NCBI GenBank assembly: GCA_034231615.1 | Contig: CM067299.1 | Location: forward strand, 19,310,498-19,374,497 | Direction of reading: 5' to 3' | Length of the DNA stretch: 64,000 bases | Origin: Meghimatium bilineatum | Taxonomy: Eukaryota > Mollusca > Gastropoda > Stylommatophora > Philomycidae | Shown here: positions 59,501 to 64,000 of the stretch, one piece after another | How the letters are laid out: every line of letters begins with the position of its first letter | Position numbering within the stretch: the stretch's first letter is position 1 | Position numbers and translations under genes: made by a program | Notes under the pieces: model-generated | Seen by the model: the letters and a program-made list of their open reading frames with translations, nothing else | Told to the model about the DNA's origin: nothing | The model's database searches: none

Positions 59501-62297
59501 AGGAAAGAAATTAATACTGCCCTATGTGCCATCTTTGGCACAAAAATAACTAACTCATAAATCGGAGGATTAAAATAAACAAAATATGGGTAAGCTGTCT
59601 GCTAAAATGATAAATGCAGTGGTAGCCCATTGTTCATATTGCAGTAAATAAACATATTCTTGTAACAATAGTTTCAATCAGATATGAATTTGAATGAGCA
59701 TTAGCAAAATCATCTAAATTAATCATAAACATCATTTCCGAGTCTTTTATTTTGTGTTCCTTCGTTGTCTGTACACAAATGCCAGATGATTATAAGCACA
59801 GGAGGATCTCCATAGTGTATTGATTAAGCTGTTAACTTTGTGCACAACAAGTCGAGGGTTTGAATCGAGCTCATGATGTTTTGTTGATAAAGTGGATATT
59901 TTCAGAGACAACAGAGACTTATTACTTGGAACCATAGAGGTACATGCTACGAGGAGTACTCTCAGCAGGTCATTGAGAGGCATGGAGTACATATGGAGAA
60001 ACCAAATTACAATTCAACCCTCTACGCCATTGGAGTCTTATTTTTTATAAGCGTAGACACCTAATTACTGCACAACAATTTCTATGAATAAATCCAATGG
60101 ATATCTATAATACAATTGTGACAGGTACTGTAGTAAAAGGACAGTTGTATGTACAATGCAGAAACAAACAACTACAATATGTTTTTCTAATGAAAAGACC
60201 TAACATTTCAACAAATGATCTTTATAAAAGTTCAAAACCGGAACACCTATACAAAAGAAAATTGGGAACAAACTTGGCTATAATGCATCTGCAGTGATTG
60301 CTAGTAAAGTCATAAGAGGATAAGAAAGAAACAGACTATAAATTGAAATGCATTTGTGTGTATTTTAGTTCATATTTACCTTTCAAGGACATCAATACTG
60401 TGAGCATCTTGTCAAATATCTGTGCCAGTTGATGACGTCTAACCAACTCTGGATTATCCTTTGCATATGCTGCCAGTCTACCATATGTACATGAAAATAA
60501 TAATTAATCACTATGTTCAGTGTAAACAAATGATGAGACCGCATTCTATGGCATTCAATGTTATGAAATTTACATAGTCCAAGCATAATACATTAGTATT
60601 AACTTATAATCAAGGATGAACTACCTGCAACATTATCTGTAGCAGATATATTTTACACAAATATAGCTATGATAACAGCATGTGTTGAGCAATGGCTACT
60701 AGTCTTTCTGTTTCATTAGTTGGCTATGTCTGTGAATCAATATAGATTAGGAATCATTATGTACTCACTTTCACAATGCGAATTAGTGCAGAATGAGGGA
60801 GTGTTTATAATCCGCAGTTGCACCAGGCATACTTCTATTGTGAAAACAGATATTCTGGGACTTCTATCACTATATTTTCATTATGCTCTCACCGAAAAAA
60901 AAAAAACTTATAATACTTTAGACTTGTAAGACTTTATTCTATCCTGATGTGAAAACTATCATTGAAAACCAACTCTGTTGCAACAGGCTTGGCAAGCCAG
61001 TTTCGTGTAGACACTGCTAACAAATCCTGAAAAAGAACAGACAAGACACCCACTGCCCAATAATAATAATGATAGATAGGGCACAAGAATCAAGAGAAGA
61101 GGTCATTGATGGTTAAGCTGAATAGATAATAGGAGAGGGTCCAGTCTTACGCTTACCAACAGGAAAAGGATGGTGGCTAATTGATGAGACCATGACATGC
61201 TTTTACAAAGATATAATTATTCTTGGCAGGAAATGTATAAATTGGGGCAATGGAAAGGCAAACTTTAAAATTGATCAACTCATTGCCAATAACACTGAAG
61301 ATGATGCCAATGTGTTCACTGATCGAATGTCAATCAATATTAGAAGTTTGGCTGGGGTTTCATGGTTAGTGCTAGTAGTAAAGTTAATGCAGAGTGTAAT
61401 AGAGTATACATGACAACTACATCCAGTTTGAGGATGGAAGTTAAGACATCCCTACTGTCTCCCTCAAATTACTCTCTGAGACTCTATTTACTAAGGCATT
61501 TATTGTGTCAAACTCCTGCCCATGTGCTGCCAGACCCAAAAAATGGAGAAAACTGACACTGTAAGCTGCCATGCATATTGTAAGAAGCAAATATGGAAAC
61601 TTTGTGATGTCATTAACTATCCCATCTATAGAGAGCTCAAGTGATCCTAGTACTGGATTCAACATGCATGATGTATGAAGTAACTAATGAGATTTTGATG
61701 TTTTGGTTGAATGGCACAAAAGTGATCCAGAAGCCATGCTGAATTCGGATGTGTCAGGCAGATGGTAAACATATCACAGTTATAAATGATAATGTAACAC
61801 ATTTTTTTCTCTGGACATCATCCTGCTAACCAGCAGGAGTTTAAGAACAAACATAGAAAAGAAGTCATCTAACTATAGAAAGTTACTAGTAATCTTCTCT
61901 TCCTTTAACTCTTAGTGAACCAGGGACAAATCCAGCAAATCGGGAAAAACGAAAAATAGGTTGTTGTTTGGTCCACTGCGAGTTCAAACTACTTTAGTTC
62001 AAACTTGTACTTGTTGAAAATATGCAACTGATGGAACCAATCTACTGAAAGTTATTCACTAAGCCACCTATCACTAGAAAGCTTCCTCTCAAAGATTACC
62101 TGCACACTAACTGAATCTTGCACGTTTGAAAAAAAAATTGCTGGATACACAAATAAGTTCAAAATGTAGTATACTGTAATATCTTGTTTATGAACACATA
62201 ATCAGACCCAGATGCATGGTTCCAAACCACAAATTCATTCAAGAAGTAACTCACCTGGTTTTGACTGACCTTCCATTCACATGTGCAAGCAAGGGGT
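35427..62297 (-). CDS. ASH1L: ASH1L-like histone methyltransferase, C-terminal 12 exons (3'-partial view of the gene)
   Basis: ASH1 proteins are nuclear Trithorax-group enzymes that methylate histone H3K36 and keep genes active. The part in this window is the C-terminal reader half, 547 complete residues plus stop. Exons on the minus strand are 62255-62297, 60380-60477, 58327-58514, 55543-55714, 50887-50969, 50376-50462, 48813-49039, 44896-44980, 43145-43326, 40873-40945, 36667-36945 and 35427-35555. All introns are GT-AG and every phase matches its partner. Bromodomain, PHD and BAH occur in the order typical of ASH1L. Stretches such as CDKCMIWQHCDC and [14 protein letters not shown] match the human protein as I remember it nearly residue for residue. 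The SET domain is outside the window, past 64000. The introns are full of transposons, which explains about 27 kb for 1.65 kb of coding sequence. No other family has this domain order, so I am very sure of the assignment. Confidence 0.96.
35815..36340. mobile_element. Intron insertions: tRNA-like SINE head (-) and LINE tail (+)
   Basis: 35815-35905 minus: ggatctctggtggagttgtc ... acaggttccaatcctg, with A- and B-box-like words. 35990-36340 plus: an [20 protein letters not shown]-like block, then a degraded GRP-W tail and [20 protein letters not shown]. Both sit in the last intron. Confidence 0.6.
36667..36945 (-). CDS. ASH1L: ASH1L-like exon: post-BAH variable region
   Basis: A 279 bp, 93-codon exon, phase 0 on both sides, with acceptor ccgtgttcag and donor gtgagg. 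It opens [14 protein letters not shown], matching the human VPDNYKR motif. It then becomes Lys/Pro-rich ([15 protein letters not shown]) and lineage-specific, ending VPVICDSK. The rest looks disordered and charged, consistent with the poorly conserved human stretch before the C-terminal helix. Confidence 0.92.
37130..37515. repeat. ~42 bp minisatellite, ~9 units, in an intron
   Basis: Units of aaaaaatgacatgaactccc + aaaaatctttctaaatattt with length variation. The last units are diverged. Confidence 0.88.
37516..38784 (+). repeat. Intron stretch with one dispersed GAA-tailed repeat (37880-38140)
   Basis: 37880-38140 is a diverged sense copy of subfamily A (ctgtaaaccatgagacagtc; ttaatcagcagaagttgtga). 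A short duplicated sentence cattcagttaaacactgaag occurs at about 37677 and 37725. No other feature. Confidence 0.6.
38785..39365 (-). mobile_element. RTE-like LINE C-terminal part
   Basis: Minus strand: an eroded thumb ([17 protein letters not shown]-like), then [20 protein letters not shown] and [16 protein letters not shown], followed by the tail [13 protein letters not shown]. It lies head to head with the plus-strand LINE at 39430. Confidence 0.8.
39430..40435 (+). mobile_element. LINE RT palm to C-terminal tail, decayed
   Basis: Plus strand: [20 protein letters not shown], then a frameshifted catalytic block (ELLFANN in place of LLFADD). Next come [33 protein letters not shown], and the tail [20 protein letters not shown] and [16 protein letters not shown]. 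Same family as 1-905. Confidence 0.85.
40440..40660 (-). mobile_element. LINE fragment
   Basis: The minus strand reads [20 protein letters not shown], the conserved post-RT YLGS block. Converges tail-to-tail with the plus-strand LINE on its left. Confidence 0.75.
40873..40945 (-). CDS. ASH1L: ASH1L-like exon: conserved segment after BAH
   Basis: A 73 bp exon with acceptor catttacccag and donor gtaagttgag. With the split codon it reads [25 protein letters not shown], which lines up with the human segment RYPVCTKPYAFD through KRDF. It enters in phase 2 and leaves in phase 0, joining directly to [11 protein letters not shown] of the next exon (human SPHYVPDNYKR). It is too short for ORF calling and was found by homology and splice phase. 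Confidence 0.9.
41095..41335 (-). repeat. Dispersed GAA-tailed repeat, subfamily A (intron)
   Basis: gttcattttcttctgcaaat, tagcagaatgtaattcagaa, cttcaacatggctttac. Moderately diverged. Confidence 0.7.
41336..43138. repeat. Intron stretch, no host exon seen; LINE 3' end scrap at 42200-42295
   Basis: 42200-42295 (minus: [11 protein letters not shown]-like then GAAGAAGAAG tail) is the 3' end of the RNase H LINE family. 42810-42895 is a 2x ~40 bp duplication around tgttgatg.atc.aa..tggtaccc. The minus reading at 42640-42540 looks mildly protein-like but I cannot place it. Confidence 0.5.
43145..43326 (-). CDS. ASH1L: ASH1L-like exon: BAH domain, end
   Basis: A 182 bp exon with acceptor ttcacttcag. 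It starts [12 protein letters not shown], joining the previous exon as HNE-LF exactly as in human. It includes [18 protein letters not shown] and [11 protein letters not shown], then [12 protein letters not shown]. The donor I chose is the unusual gtttgt at 43139-43144. It keeps the reading phase and gives the same number of residues as human between HLF and YP. A donor a few bases downstream would break the phase. Confidence 0.93.
43560..43745 (+). mobile_element. SINE body fragment
   Basis: Shares gagagatactttcagcag..., a ggtacacatgagaaa segment and aagttaatcctctgcatat with the SINE at 59775-60045. The tRNA head is missing. Confidence 0.6.
43876..44205. repeat. 49 bp minisatellite, ~7 units, intron
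   Basis: Unit: tataaaactgagactagacc + tgaagataatggatcggatc + atgtaacat. Well conserved. Confidence 0.92.
44352..44864. repeat. 24 bp minisatellite, ~21 units, ending next to an ASH1L-like splice donor
   Basis: Core actttcttgggtagcaatac + acta, with gggtagaaat and gagtagcaat variants. The 24 bp period keeps about 175-189 codons open on both strands (minus reading YCYPRKLV repeated). It lies 25 bp into the intron after exon 44896-44980, in the transcribed strand. Confidence 0.94.
44896..44980 (-). CDS. ASH1L: ASH1L-like exon: BAH domain, middle
   Basis: An 85 bp exon with acceptor ttatttcag and donor gtaagt. It reads [20 protein letters not shown] and TRKFYHNE, the invariant BAH segment G-x-x-Y-x-R-P-x-E-T followed by RxFYxNE. 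A 24 bp minisatellite begins only about 25 bp beyond its donor. Confidence 0.96.
45310..45650 (+). mobile_element. LINE C-terminal fragment (intron)
   Basis: Plus strand: [20 protein letters not shown]-like, then [37 protein letters not shown] and [11 protein letters not shown]. Old copy. Confidence 0.75.
45651..46904. other. Intron stretch, nothing assignable
   Basis: C-run-rich spot near 45868-45890. The frame near 46310-46430 ([20 protein letters not shown]) looks like an acidic transposase N-terminus, but there is too little to name it. Confidence 0.35.
46905..47290. mobile_element. LINE scraps: GRRGRQRK tail (+) and RNase H LINE 3' end (-)
   Basis: 46925-46975 plus reads [14 protein letters not shown]. 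47140-46985 minus reads [20 protein letters not shown] and a Glu-rich end (EREEEE), parallel to the LRQTYWPEETTLESKLYG end of 62465-62971. Confidence 0.65.
47560..48000. repeat. Old dispersed repeats
   Basis: 47560-47690 is a third copy of the repeat at 31870-32175. 47800-47990 resembles 54520-54740 (atgtgcaaaata..., then aaagaatccgggcc / aaaataatccggcgg), probably an unclassified MITE-like family. Confidence 0.5.
48211..48480. repeat. ~67 bp tandem repeat, 4 units, intron
   Basis: Unit: tttttgtgctgatgtacccag, tgtggtacacctacaatcct, gacaggttaaaatcttgtta. A C-run (16-17 C) follows at 48542-48557. Confidence 0.88.
48813..49039 (-). CDS. ASH1L: ASH1L-like exon: start of BAH domain
   Basis: A 227 bp exon with acceptor attcccag and donor gtaagt. 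It begins [20 protein letters not shown] and continues to the BAH core, with [19 protein letters not shown] and [16 protein letters not shown] domains bind nucleosomes or partner proteins. GDCVY and the LDxFRxxxLWKN motif are shared with human ASH1L. It leaves two bases that form Lys with the next exon. Confidence 0.96.
49180..49430 (-). repeat. Dispersed GAA-tailed repeat, subfamily A (intron)
   Basis: gtagtctggaaaatggaatg, tcatggtttacagattagct, tgacacatccaacttcacta, ttctttactccccttttggg. Nearly complete, lacks the terminal GAA run. Confidence 0.8.
49431..50375. repeat. Intron stretch; repeat B fragment and copy 1 of a repeat flanking the PHD exon
   Basis: 50035-50130 is a subfamily B fragment (caaactcctgctggatcttt; tgtgccaatggcctgata). 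50116-50221 is the first of two direct copies around ccactgaacggtagacatct. A CDS-like ORF at 49354-49551 has no support. Confidence 0.55.
50376..50462 (-). CDS. ASH1L: ASH1L-like exon: PHD finger, second half
   Basis: An 87 bp exon of 29 codons, phase 0 at both ends, with acceptor cacaatag and donor gtgagt. It reads [19 protein letters not shown] and [10 protein letters not shown]. It supplies the remaining zinc ligands (HxxC and the final CxxC) and the aromatic Trp next to the histidine. The exon is bracketed by a roughly 100 bp direct repeat (50116-50221 and 50637-50760). Confidence 0.97.
50637..50760. repeat. Copy 2 of the direct repeat flanking the PHD exon
   Basis: tttaccacttccactgaacg, gtagatgtttgtaacaatat, tgctagta...agccagccgtac, ending near gttctcatg. 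It matches 50116-50221 with about 20% divergence. Confidence 0.75.
50887..50969 (-). CDS. ASH1L: ASH1L-like exon: PHD finger, first half
   Basis: An 83 bp exon with acceptor ttcgatcag and donor gtatgt. It reads (G)[18 protein letters not shown] and LMLQCDKCM, giving the first two zinc-ligand pairs CxC and CxxC of a PHD finger. DVIRCICG and DEGLM are nearly identical to human ASH1L. It ends in phase 0. Confidence 0.97.
51340..52800 (-). mobile_element. piggyBac-family DNA transposon, decayed (intron)
   Basis: In transposase order on the minus strand: [20 protein letters not shown] then EDYWFSSS (52570-52490), the FLGL...DYW start of the DDE domain. [20 protein letters not shown] follows near 52390-52330, then [20 protein letters not shown] and NVEIYTGR near 52240-52165 (K.HKWG.K.W...S.TGY.L.FE.YTG). 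Then [36 protein letters not shown] and DHICGLN (51800-51720, the P..V.DYN..MGGVD..D block). Several stops and frameshifts; no termini identified. Antisense blocks such as 52310-52504 are shadows. Confidence 0.88.
52870..53720 (+). mobile_element. Merlin-family (IS1595-like) DNA transposon, decayed (intron)
   Basis: The 151-codon core reads [40 protein letters not shown] (first catalytic Asp in VEVDES), [40 protein letters not shown] and WQGY (second Asp in YCDCW). This is the ISXO2/Merlin DDE fold. The third-acid region (T.NT.EG.W in relatives) is altered and frameshifted to 53690. Upstream, 53000-53200 shows a decayed zinc-ribbon and [11 protein letters not shown]-like part. TIRs not identified. 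Confidence 0.9.
53721..54189. other. Intron stretch, no host exon seen
   Basis: No assignable features; C-rich words near 53800. Confidence 0.4.
54190..54365 (-). repeat. Dispersed GAA-tailed repeat, subfamily B
   Basis: tattcttcttcttcttcatc tail, caggaccatggtcctactag, atttccagcaggttgtagtc, gaattgaaatgcactgcgtc. Confidence 0.82.
54905..55450. repeat. Inverted pair of subfamily A repeats (head-to-head)
   Basis: 54905-55190 is antisense (ttcttcctcttctgtgcttg; cagaccctggcaacac) and 55195-55450 is sense (ggggagcaaagaatagtaac; atttgcaggagattgagaaa, ending acagaagaag). They meet at their 5' ends with only a few bases between. Arms about 250 bp, diverged. Confidence 0.8.
55543..55714 (-). CDS. ASH1L: ASH1L-like exon: bromodomain BC loop, helix C and linker
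   Basis: A 172 bp exon with acceptor ttctccag and donor gtaaag. It reads [20 protein letters not shown] and then [16 protein letters not shown], matching the human stretch that begins [20 protein letters not shown]. The position equivalent to the acetyl-lysine-binding Asn of BRD4 is Tyr (LYY), as I recall it also is in human ASH1L. A Ser/Lys-rich linker follows. It ends in phase 1 with G, which completes Gly with the PHD exon. Confidence 0.94.
55916..56750 (-). mobile_element. Zinc-finger-type LINE, thumb to tail, decayed (intron)
   Basis: Minus strand: [20 protein letters not shown] and [20 protein letters not shown], then [20 protein letters not shown]. After breaks, near 56110-55930, [20 protein letters not shown] and [23 protein letters not shown] and TRKSQVD. 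Same family as 24215-26085; the terminal finger is not visible. Confidence 0.85.
56930..57340 (+). mobile_element. LINE endonuclease (APE) domain fragment (intron)
   Basis: Reads [40 protein letters not shown] (catalytic GDFNAKVG), [20 protein letters not shown] and [13 protein letters not shown]. Later, DCNSDHE near 57285 keeps the SDH motif. Only the endonuclease part remains. Confidence 0.88.
57430..57600 (-). repeat. Dispersed GAA-tailed repeat, subfamily B
   Basis: ttctcaaactcctactggat, ctagatttccagtaggaagt, ttatttgtggcaaaagctg. Confidence 0.78.
57601..58326. other. Intron stretch, nothing assignable
   Basis: C-rich run near 57840-57855; otherwise no feature. Confidence 0.4.
58327..58514 (-). 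CDS. ASH1L: ASH1L-like exon: bromodomain, N-terminal part
   Basis: A 188 bp exon with acceptor ctctacag and donor gtgggt. It starts [19 protein letters not shown] and carries the bromodomain signature [18 protein letters not shown], then a Tyr/Phe-rich segment [20 protein letters not shown]. These correspond to the ZA loop (PIDL) and helices A and B of an acetyl-lysine reader. The exon ends in phase 0 after the NVE that leads into the BC loop. Confidence 0.95.
58515..59185. other. Intron stretch, nothing assignable
   Basis: C-run at 59150-59159. ORFs at 58908-59177 overlap on both strands and match nothing. Confidence 0.4.
59190..59405 (+). mobile_element. LINE C-terminal scrap (intron)
   Basis: Frameshifted plus-strand end with [18 protein letters not shown], the GRPR.RWLDGV motif of RTE-like LINEs. 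Confidence 0.7.
59775..60045 (+). mobile_element. tRNA-derived SINE (intron)
   Basis: tRNA-like head gaggatctccatagtgtatt ... gttaactttgtgc and B box gggtttgaatcgagc, then a body (gaggtacatgctacgaggag; catggagtacatatggaga; caaccctctacgccattgga). Older than the SINE at 3337. Confidence 0.75.
60046..60379. other. Intron stretch, nothing assignable
   Basis: One 66-codon ORF of no recognised family. Confidence 0.35.
60380..60477 (-). CDS. ASH1L: ASH1L-like exon: helical segment leading into the bromodomain
   Basis: A 98 bp exon with a TAG acceptor and donor gtaaat. It reads [20 protein letters not shown] followed by [12 protein letters not shown]. This is the amphipathic helix that precedes the bromodomain core, comparable to helix Z, where the human protein also has a hydrophobic helix. 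It ends in phase 1 with G, which makes Asp with the first two bases of the bromodomain exon. Confidence 0.88.
60478..61559. other. Intron stretch; 61225-61440 may be an old LINE endonuclease/RT scrap
   Basis: [20 protein letters not shown]-like text near 61225 is suggestive but not assignable. See rejected items for the exon-like segment at 60953-61024. Confidence 0.3.
61560..61865 (+). repeat. Dispersed GAA-tailed repeat, subfamily A (intron)
   Basis: gtaagctgccatgcatattg, atgctgaattcggatgtgtc, tggacatcatcctgctaacc, agcaggagtttaagaacaaa. An insertion sits near 61640-61720. Confidence 0.78.
62255..62297 (-). CDS. ASH1L: ASH1L-like exon (first visible): linker before bromodomain
   Basis: A 43 bp exon with acceptor tttattttcag and donor gtgagt. 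It enters in phase with two bases carried over and reads (D)[13 protein letters not shown], leaving AG to form the Arg codon with the next exon. It is short and has no domain of its own. The support is the two clean splice sites and the exact phase fit to 60380-60477. The preceding exon is not visible up to 64000. Confidence 0.78.
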
Positions 62298-62464
62298 CTG
62301 AAAATAAAGAAATTTATTATATTTCACATGCATAGTTTGACCTCAATTAACTCGATAATTATAAACAAAAACAAACTCATGCTATTGGTCATTAAAAAAA
62401 TAGCTATATTTTGCTATTCCAAAACAAATTATGCCATTTACAATTCAGATGTGAACAAAACTTA

Positions 62465-63075
62465 TGGATGTCTTTTCAATTCATAAATTTGATCTATGTT
62501 GCAGATTCCCAGTCTCTTTAAATAATTATTCGTCTTCTTCTTCTTTTTTTTCATGTGAAACATGTCTATATCTGTAATTCTGTCTCCTGAATAAAACTCA
62601 GTCTTTTGTAGTTCATACAGTGGCCCATAGAGTTTTGATTCCAGTGTTGTTTCCTCTGGCCAATATGTCTGCCTCAACTTTTCATACTCAGAACAATCTT
62701 GACGTACATGCTTGGTACTCTGTGCTGCCTGTGCACATGTACACATGGCCGTGTTGCCAATCTGAACCTTGTGTACATGTGACTGTGGAGTCGGTTGTGT
62801 CTCATTCTGAGGCGTAGAATTACAACTTGTTCTGATGTATTCATAATGTGATAGCCATCTTGTGTTGGTACTTGTGGCTTTCTTATTGACTTGATCATCT
62901 GTTTTTTCTGATGGTAGGTGATTAAGTTTTTGTAACCACAAATTGGTACATCTGGTTGGTTTCGGAAGCACCTTCCTTAGCCAATTGGTTTACTTTTTCA
63001 TTTGCTGGTAGGTATTCCACAGTGAGAGGGTACCCACTGCATGGTTACCCTATGTTGGTAAGACAGTTCATTAAG
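62465..63075 (-). mobile_element. RNase H LINE 3' end
   Basis: Minus strand, in order: an RNase H last block near 63040-62970 (VPSHCG-PGNEK-DQLAKEGA-like), ASETNQMYQFVVTKT, then a frameshifted LRLRMRHNRLHSHMYTRFRL. The zinc-knuckle-like end reads TAMCTCAQAAQSTKHVRQDC and SEYEKLRQTYWPEETTLESK. It ends in KKKKKK encoded by AAAAAAAAGAAGAAGAAGA, an A/GAA-rich tail. I-group LINE by the RNase H plus C.C...Q...H...DC end. Confidence 0.85.
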
Positions 63076-63373
63076 TAATTTTTGCAAGTCTTTAAATAAT
63101 TAAGTGAAAACAGATTCTAGACTGTGTATGTGGAGTATTAATGAACAATTACTCTTAAAAGCTTGAACATTCAGCAAGTCGAAAGAAACTAAGTTAATAT
63201 GAAGATACATTGAGCATAAAGACATTTAATTCTAATCTGTTTACAAAATATTATCTTGTTCACTTATTTATATTAAATTGTAATTTATTAGAGAGTATTC
63301 AATATTTCAATTAATCAATCAACCCTGGCCCTTATAAGAGCATAGACCATGGACAAATTCGTTCCACTCTATC

Positions 63374-63459
63374 AATTCTTGAGACTAACGGGAATTGAAC
63401 CAGTCCGTTCAACTTAGCCGTTGAACGGACTGGTTCAATTCCCGTTAGTCTCAAGAATT
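63374..63459. repeat. Perfect 40 bp inverted repeat with a 6 nt loop
   Basis: Arms 63374-63413 and 63420-63459 are exact reverse complements. The loop ttagcc is at 63414-63419. The right arm contains GGTTCAATTCC, a good match to a tRNA/SINE B box, so both strands carry one. Confidence 0.97.
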
Positions 63460-63839
63460 TTTAAATATTGTCCTCTGGCTTCCTACTTAAATTTACTTGT
63501 ATTCCACTCTATCATGTCCTTCTTTATATTTCCTCTCCAGGTCTTTCCATGGGATGTTACTTACTGAGAAATGTACTGTGAGCGGTCATTAGCGTGAATT
63601 ACCTCACTTCTAAAAGTTGTTGTAGGTTTTTCCTGTCTAATCTTTCAATATGTATTACATATCCATGCATGTCCTGCAATAAAGTTTTATGCCTGCCACA
63701 GAGCATACAATCCATTTCCATTTCCTGGACATGATTTTTGGCAAACATGACTCTGACCTATTCTAATCAAAACCTCTTCATTTCTGATCTTATCTTACTT
63801 TTTAATGTTCAGAATTTTCCTCAAGTAGATGTTACCAAA
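63460..63839. other. No gene seen
   Basis: AT-rich. Possible further LINE remnants (minus) that I cannot place. Confidence 0.35.
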
Positions 63840-64000
63840 TGTTTATAACCTTTGTTGGGTTATCTTTGTCTTCTTCCTTCATTCAATTAAGTATGCTTAT
63901 ATCTGCAGTTCTGTTTCTTCTACAAAAACTATTGTTTTGTAGCTCATACAGAGGTTTGTAGAGTTTTTCTTGCAGTGTTGTTTCTCTGGGCATGTTGTTT
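63840..64000 (-). mobile_element. RNase H LINE 3' end, cut by the window edge
   Basis: The minus strand near 64000-63900 parallels 62640-62560: MPRETTLQEKL-like, then YEL-like, then EETELQI. Same family as 62465-63075. Confidence 0.6.

Noticed and set aside
60953-61024. Exon-like segment (acceptor tttttcag then [20 protein letters not shown]) on the minus strand
   Set aside because: No plausible donor before the stop, and exons 62255-62297 and 60380-60477 already join in perfect phase without it.

Overview
This is AT-rich, intron-dominated animal DNA. It carries the 3' end of one host gene on the minus strand, surrounded by and filled with transposon debris and minisatellites. The repeat repertoire suggests a lophotrochozoan, most likely a mollusc and plausibly a cephalopod. 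It includes RTE-like LINEs ending in GAT repeats, an RNase H-bearing LINE, a LINE with a C-terminal C2H2 finger, tRNA-SINEs, and many copies of a roughly 250 bp element ending in GAA repeats. The taxon is inferred from repeat style, not proven.

Host gene (35427-62297, minus): twelve exons encode the C-terminal 547 residues of an ASH1L-like histone methyltransferase. In order they give a linker, bromodomain, PHD finger, BAH domain and the conserved C-terminal tail with its stop codon. Every exon junction is phase-compatible and the protein aligns without gaps at the joints. The catalytic SET domain and everything upstream lie beyond position 64000. A polyadenylation signal candidate sits about 200 nt after the stop.

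Downstream flank (1-35200): I find no host gene. It holds LINE pieces (including one LINE inserted inside an opposite-strand LINE with a 10 bp target duplication), a young tRNA-SINE with a perfect 12 bp target duplication, mariner, Tc1-like and pogo-like remnants, MITEs, and a run of minisatellites with 23, 31, 36, 52 and 66 bp periods.

Introns of the ASH1L-like gene (35556-62254): these hold LINE tails, a decayed piggyBac, a decayed Merlin transposon, inverted SINE pairs and large minisatellites, one ending 25 bp from a splice donor. Right edge (62465-64000): an RNase H LINE tail and a perfect 40 bp hairpin. I see no clear undescribed molecular system. The best leads are the repeat architectures and the atypical reader domains of the host gene.
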